From positions 18,349,387-18,413,386 of the forward strand of contig OU612069.1 in assembly GCA_914767715.1 (NCBI GenBank): a stretch of 64,000 nt of DNA, in the 5' to 3' direction. The translations under genes and the position numbers were made by a program. The notes beneath the pieces are model-generated. The model was not told the DNA's origin. It searched no databases and saw only the letters and a list, made by a program, of their open reading frames with translations. Source of the stretch: Membranipora membranacea. Its lineage: Eukaryota > Bryozoa > Gymnolaemata > Cheilostomatida > Membraniporidae. Below are positions 58,959 to 64,000 of this stretch, in pieces; within the stretch, counting starts at the first letter, position 1, and every line of letters begins with the position of its first letter.

Positions 58959-61523
58959 TTGGCAGTTGGCTCTTGCAGAGTGAGGTTGTCTTTTCAAATT
59001 CTCTCTGTAATCCAGTATTTAAATAATACTTTACTGTTCAACACAATGGCGCAGCTAATGCAGCCTCTGTTCATACTGGCACTTATAATCACCCTCATAT
59101 ACCAGCCTAGAGGAGTGAAAAGCCTTGAACACATGGATTATCAATCTCTGTTGGATATAAAAAACACTTTAGATGGATCCTTACTAAAAGAAATCTGGAA
59201 TAATAATTACAAGCACTTAGTCAAAAATATTGACCCTGGACTTTTACGCACTCGGAAACGCGGAAAGCGAGCTGGTGTCAGAGTGAGTCACAGTATCAAA
59301 AACGGAAAAGTACCTCTCCCTGCTATCGTTCTCACTAATGCTCAATCTATACGCAACAAACTTGATGAGCTGCATGGACTGGTGCAAACAAAACGACTTC
59401 AAAATAAATCCCAGCTCATTTGTATTACTGAATCGTGGCTGACCCCAGATATCTCACACTCGCGTACAGAACTAGATGGATATGAACAGTTCCGAAACGA
59501 CAGAATACCCGAGACTTCTGGTAAATCTTGCGGCGGGGGTGTTTTAGTTTATATCGACAACAAATGGTCTACAAATAATAAAATTATCTTCAACCACGCC
59601 GATCCACACTGCGAAATCTTAACTATCAAGTCAAGACCACATTGGCTACCGCGAGAGTTCTCCTCGATTATCTCTGTATCATGTTATGCTCCCTTCACTG
59701 GTGATTCCAGATTGAAACACAATGCTCAAACTACTGTTCAAACGATATCATCACATGTCAAAGATCTAGAGAAAAAACATCCAGATTCCTGCATCATCGT
59801 GATGGGTGATTTCAATCAGCTGCCCTTCAAGCTTGCTGGATATTACCAATCAGTGAAAACACCCACACGTAAAAACAGAATTCTAGATAAATGCTACATT
59901 AGGATTAAAGATGCGTTCAAACAATGTTGTCAACTAGCTAAGCTTGGTGAATCTGACCATTATGTAACACATCTCATTCCTACCTACACTCCGTTATCCA
60001 AATGCAAACCCACTAGAATAACTCGTCGTACCTATTCTGAAGAAAACTGTGAAAATCTGCAAGCTGCTCTTGACATCACTATTTGGGACAATTTAATTTC
60101 TGACAATGATGACCTTGATAAACAAACGGATATTATCACTGACTATATTAACTTTTGTACCGATCTGTGTATACCAGAGAAGAGCGTCAGAGTTTGCACA
60201 AATCAAAAACCATGGATCAATAAACAAATATCGGAGATGATCGATGAGAAACAACAAGCCCACAAAACTGGTAACCGTAAACTCTACAACAAACTCAAAC
60301 GCGACATCACTAAATCTATTAAACAAGCCAAACAAGAATACTCTCGGAAAATACAGCATAACCTAGCGAAAGAACCTGCTAAAGCCTGGACTGACATTAA
60401 AAAGATTAGTGGATTACCTACTAATAGCCCAAAACCAACTCAACAAAATCCATTCAACTCAGATGACCTAAACACCTTCTTCACAAGATTTGAGAAGCCT
60501 CTCGCTGACCGTCCTGACATCAATAACAACGCCACCATAGCACCACCTTTAGAAATAGAAGAGGCTACTGTCTTAAAGCAGTTGAAATCGTTGAACTCGA
60601 GGAAAGGTCCAGGCCCTGATGGCCTCATCCCCAAAGTACTTAAGCTATGTGCCTATCATCTGGCGCCTGTCATAACGAAACTGTTCAATTTATCTATCAC
60701 GTCTAAGTCAACCCCTACTTCCTGGAAATCGGCCATTATCAAACCCCTACCCAAAGTTAAGAATCCCAATCAACTTAAACAATACAGACCAATAGCGCTC
60801 ACCAGTTGCCTGTGCAAAATGATGGAGAGACTTGTTAAACATTACATTATTACTCATACAGCTATGGACCACCTTCAGTTTGCTTATCGTGCAAACCGCT
60901 CAACTCAAGATGCTCTTTTATGCCTCACTACTACCATCACAGATTTCATTGACAAGAAAGCTTCAAATTATGCCAGGTGTCTGTTCCTTGACTTTTCTTC
61001 TGCATTCAACACAATACATGTTCCAGACTTAATCTCACAACTATCACATCTCGACTCCAATGTCACTGAATGGATATACAGCTTCCTAACGAATCGCACC
61101 CAAAGAACAATAGTAGATGGCAATATCTCAAAACCCATCATAACCAACACTGGCACTCCCCAGGGTTGCTGTTTATCTCCACTTTTGTTTTCAATATATA
61201 CCAATAGGATTACCTCAGACTTGAGCAATATAACTGTCATTAAATACGCAGACGACACCTGTATAATTGGATGCATATCAAATCAATCAGATCTTAGTGC
61301 CTATCTTGATGAGATTAGTAGAATTTCAAAGCAATGTTGTGATTTAAATCTATTGTTAAACGCCTCCAAGACTCAAGAAATGATGTTTTCTACTCAGCTT
61401 GTTAGGCCCATTACCCCTACTCTTATCCTTAACGGCACGGATGTTGATTTTTGTGACAAAGTAAAATACCTTGGTGTTACTGTTGACGATAAACTCCGCT
61501 ATCATGATCATGTGCAATCCATA
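58959..61523 (+). mobile_element. LINE1 family, copy d, 5'-complete ORF2, 3' truncated
   Basis: From 59833 it is nearly identical to the copy at 12473-14681, up to CATGTGCAATCCATA at 61523. The last ~140 codons, the 3' UTR and the ATCCA tail are replaced by an unrelated repeat. Loss of a LINE 3' end is unusual, because target-primed integration starts there, so a later deletion or rearrangement is likely. Confidence 0.92.
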
Positions 61524-61643
61524 CCCAGCAAACGCAAAATGTTTTTAAAATGTTTTGTACCTCGTGATAATGTTGTGATCGGGCAATTGCATTCAAGAGC
61601 ATACTCCCTGATATTGTTGTATGATATCGGGTTGACTGGCTGA
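58959..61643 (+). CDS. LINE1 endonuclease-reverse transcriptase ORF fused to downstream repeat
   Basis: An uninterrupted 894-codon frame. The APE-type endonuclease occupies about residues 125-345: LTNAQSIRNKLDEL (Asn), ITESWLTPD (catalytic Glu), CGGGVLVYID, SVSCYAPF, VMGDFNQLP (Asp, Asn) and SDHYVTH (Asp-His). RT follows with KGPGPDGL, YRPIALTS, LFLDFSSAFNTI, GTPQGCCLSPLLF and KYADDTCII. All catalytic residues are seen. The hydrophobic N-terminal stretch (LFILALIITLIY, residues about 36-47) is unusual; a Met at residue 30 is an alternative start. About the last 40 residues come from the repeat that replaces the 3' end, not from LINE1. CR1/L2-like by its RT motifs and by the 3' tails of sister copies. 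Confidence 0.9.
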   Translation: MAVGSCRVRLSFQILSVIQYLNNTLLFNTMAQLMQPLFILALIITLIYQPRGVKSLEHMDYQSLLDIKNTLDGSLLKEIWNNNYKHLVKNIDPGLLRTRKRGKRAGVRVSHSIKNGKVPLPAIVLTNAQSIRNKLDELHGLVQTKRLQNKSQLICITESWLTPDISHSRTELDGYEQFRNDRIPETSGKSCGGGVLVYIDNKWSTNNKIIFNHADPHCEILTIKSRPHWLPREFSSIISVSCYAPFTGDSRLKHNAQTTVQTISSHVKDLEKKHPDSCIIVMGDFNQLPFKLAGYYQSVKTPTRKNRILDKCYIRIKDAFKQCCQLAKLGESDHYVTHLIPTYTPLSKCKPTRITRRTYSEENCENLQAALDITIWDNLISDNDDLDKQTDIITDYINFCTDLCIPEKSVRVCTNQKPWINKQISEMIDEKQQAHKTGNRKLYNKLKRDITKSIKQAKQEYSRKIQHNLAKEPAKAWTDIKKISGLPTNSPKPTQQNPFNSDDLNTFFTRFEKPLADRPDINNNATIAPPLEIEEATVLKQLKSLNSRKGPGPDGLIPKVLKLCAYHLAPVITKLFNLSITSKSTPTSWKSAIIKPLPKVKNPNQLKQYRPIALTSCLCKMMERLVKHYIITHTAMDHLQFAYRANRSTQDALLCLTTTITDFIDKKASNYARCLFLDFSSAFNTIHVPDLISQLSHLDSNVTEWIYSFLTNRTQRTIVDGNISKPIITNTGTPQGCCLSPLLFSIYTNRITSDLSNITVIKYADDTCIIGCISNQSDLSAYLDEISRISKQCCDLNLLLNASKTQEMMFSTQLVRPITPTLILNGTDVDFCDKVKYLGVTVDDKLRYHDHVQSIPSKRKMFLKCFVPRDNVVIGQLHSRAYSLILLYDIGLTG

Positions 61644-62160
61644 AACGCAGCTCATTGGAGATATCATATTATTGTGTTTAAAACATCGCCTCAAAATGTT
61701 ATTCCCATCACCTCACAAAATTATTTTTTGTAACATTATCAGCAAGTTTTGACATAATGCTCTAACGACAAGCTATCCAAAATGTTCCCATAACTCCAAT
61801 ATAATATCTAGCAATATTGATATCCAATGTCTTTGTTTTAACAATTTTGTGTAACATTATCCACCTGTTGTGACATAACGTTCTAACGAGAAGTTTTCCA
61901 AAATGCTATGATAACTCTGATATAATATCCAGCATGATTGATATGCCATGTCCTTGTTGTAACAAGGTGCACCGACTGTTACTGTGACATCTAGTGGAAT
62001 TGACTATATGGCAATTTGACAAAAATGCTTTCATGACACTCTGTTAATGTTCTGAATGACTTCGTGGAATGACATCACTACAACTTCTTGAAGCTTATCC
62101 AGCAATAACATCATGGCAAAACAGGTGTAAAATTGTTCTCTCAAAATCATTTTGTAACCT
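61524..62160. repeat. Unclassified repeat with 121-bp internal duplication
   Basis: It starts CCCAGCAAACGCAAAATGTT at the LINE1 break. Two tandem units of about 121 bp follow (GTAACATTAT at 61730 and 61851; GACATAA, TCCAAAATG and ATATAATATC recur in order), with a third degraded unit after about 61968. AACATT/AACGTT-type words recur throughout. No protein is encoded. It could be a non-autonomous DNA element; its right border is not defined. Confidence 0.65.
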
Positions 62161-64000
62161 GATCAAAACAATATCAATGAATAATCATCAGTAATTATAT
62201 GATTACTGTGTCTCAGAGCTTTGCAAAATTTTATCAATAGATATTACAGATAGTATATTTTATTATCTTTCATTTTATCTGTTTAGAAACATTTATTCTG
62301 ACTGCAACTTGTGAGTGAATAAGCGGTTTCAACCATTTGAATAGCATATTTTTAGTTGTGGGAGGATTTTAGGCTAATGAGGCTTGGGTCAACGTCCGGT
62401 TGAGTGTGGTTTACATGATTGAACAACTTTTTGTGAAAGGTTGATAGTCATGCTGGGGCCCATCATGCTGGGCTTTGACGATTGGCTGTATTTTGCTGCA
62501 AGGCACGCAGCTGAGTTTAACGAGGTTTTATGTTTGTGTTGCGAGTTCATATCATGTTCACCGTCTACCATATGTCCACAAACAGTGCGAATAATAACCA
62601 CCATACCAGTTCTAATTTGTTCTGAAAAATTGACATTTCTAACCCTCATTTATGCGTATGTCACATGGGCTTATGCAAAATTAACATTCGATGATGAATT
62701 GGGAGTTGTTCTCTCATGAACCATAATGTCATTGGGACTGCATTACGTTTATCATCTAAGCATAACCCAGGAATTAAACACAGATGCTACAATTCCGTAC
62801 GCAAACTGGTTGGACCACATGCCATCGGAATTTTAACTTCATGTAGGAAGATCATGTACAATAATATTAGCTGCTTTGAATTGGAAGATAGGAATCATAC
62901 AATATGACTTTTTGTTGACTATGCAGGAATGTGCACAGCAGCGTATCAAGTTTGAGAACTACCGCTATTTCTGTTTCACGGTTTAAAATCTGATGTCATA
63001 AAGACAATCAGCCATACATTTAATAACACAAAATTACACCCGTACACGTGGGCACAGCAACTGCCATATATTTAATAAATTGCTTTGCTTGCTTCAACAT
63101 AAATAACTGTAGAATACAAATCCTTGAATTAGGAGAAAAACTATTGTAAACAATTTTATGCACACGCTTAACAAAGAGTTGCTCCCACTTGCATAAAAAA
63201 ATCACATTTATACATTGTTCGAATAAATTCCTAAGGTTCAAGGATTCCACACCATGCAATAATTGTTCATCACCTGAGGGATTGCTCATTGGGCACTATT
63301 GAATTACTTTTAGGGCCTGGTGTTGTCTGAATAAGTGGAAATTATATATAAAAAAAAGCGATGCTCGAAGCTTTTCTTGATCTATTGTGAGGAGAAAACT
63401 CTGAGAAGGGCACAATCGGATCGTTAATCCTGATTGACCACTATGGCTAGATTTGACCTGAAGGCAGTCAGGGTAGAAATAGTTTGCAGGCAAACCAACA
63501 ATAAACAATAGTGATCACTACATCATAGGTGCCCAAACTTGTCCTACCATGGGTCATATTCGCAGTTTAGAAAATGTCCGTGGGCCAAGAGTAGTTATGC
63601 TTGGTGATTATTGATAGTCGCTAGGAGGCCCCATAACAAATATTTTGCTTCATAATTTTGAACATTGCATGAGGAAATAGTTTTTGGGGCTAGTGAACTG
63701 AATAATCCAAATAATCACATGTCCTGGTTGAGGATTTTTCAAAACTGATTCCATTCGGAAAATTAGCAAATGAGCGAATAAGAGGGCGGCTTATAAAAAC
63801 GGGAGAATCACAACCATTCAGGGGCGTATTGTAATTATTTTTGATGTAGAGAACTAATTCAACAAGCGGGAACTTTTTTGGTGTCCTTTTCTTGCAGACT
63901 GATGTTCTCTATTCAGTTGTAGGCCAATCCATGTAAGTTTTTTCAGAAAACAGACCATGTTGCATGGTATGAGTTATCAGGACATTTGCACCCCGCATGA
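62161..64000. other. Stretch without recognisable gene
   Basis: Short open frames only (for example 62441-62719) with no family features, and no recognised repeats. Nothing further is supported to the window end. Confidence 0.45.

Overview
The window is AT-rich, intron-bearing animal DNA. It has multi-exon genes with GT-AG introns, several families of non-LTR and LTR retrotransposons, tRNA-derived SINE-like heads, MITEs and microsatellites, and no operon-like structure. Recognisable host genes (SRP19, a purple acid phosphatase of the ACP7 type, a secreted Cys-rich PAN/apple-like protein) fit a bilaterian, most likely a marine invertebrate. I cannot name the species.

Layout. 1-3.7 kb: no recognisable gene, but a short tandem duplication and two tRNA-like repeat heads. 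3.7-4.2 kb: 3' end of a LINE (family LINE1). 4.56-9.61 kb: a degenerate BEL/Pao LTR retrotransposon with related LTR segments, a minisatellite in its leader, broken gag, protease and RT, and no RNase H or integrase. 9.6-12.0 kb: nothing recognised. 12.0-14.7 kb: a unit 'U' joined to a 5'-truncated but open LINE1 copy. 14.9-15.2 kb: a CCCTAGA telomere-like array, then a tRNA-like SINE head. 17.5-20.2 kb (minus strand): a chimera LINE2-LINE1-U. 20.3-21.0 kb: second copy of the 1.8-2.4 kb repeat, interrupted by a TTAA-flanked MITE. 23.3-23.7 kb: a long inverted repeat.

26.7-29.2 kb (minus) holds a seven-exon unknown gene whose reading frame is kept across every junction. 34.0-37.8 kb (minus) is an SRP19 locus with recognisable exons but three lesions: a frame break at exon 1/2, a missing middle exon and an in-frame TAA. 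A TA-flanked transposon sits in its first intron. 38.3-41.1 kb (minus) is a decayed LINE (LINE3) with a PHD-finger-like leader. 41.6-49.5 kb (plus) is a purple acid phosphatase gene with signal peptide and most metal-binding motifs, but one missing core exon and a frameshift in the AHEH exon. 51.7-52.0 kb (minus) is the first exon of a secreted Cys-rich protein. 52.4-53.1 kb is a roughly 114-bp tandem array. 55.6-55.9 kb is a foldback element. 56.6-58.3 kb holds three diverged tandem copies of a roughly 690-bp unit, each with an exon-like block on the minus strand. 59.0-61.5 kb is a LINE1 copy with intact endonuclease and RT whose 3' end is replaced by another repeat (61.5-62.2 kb). 62.2-64 kb: nothing recognised.

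The host genes are unrelated to each other, and most of the window's structure was made by retrotransposition and rearrangement. The points most worth a second look are the LINE2-LINE1-U chimera and the recurrent U unit, the broken SRP19 and phosphatase genes, the CCCTAGA array, the triplicated exon-like unit and the unknown minus-strand gene at 27-29 kb.
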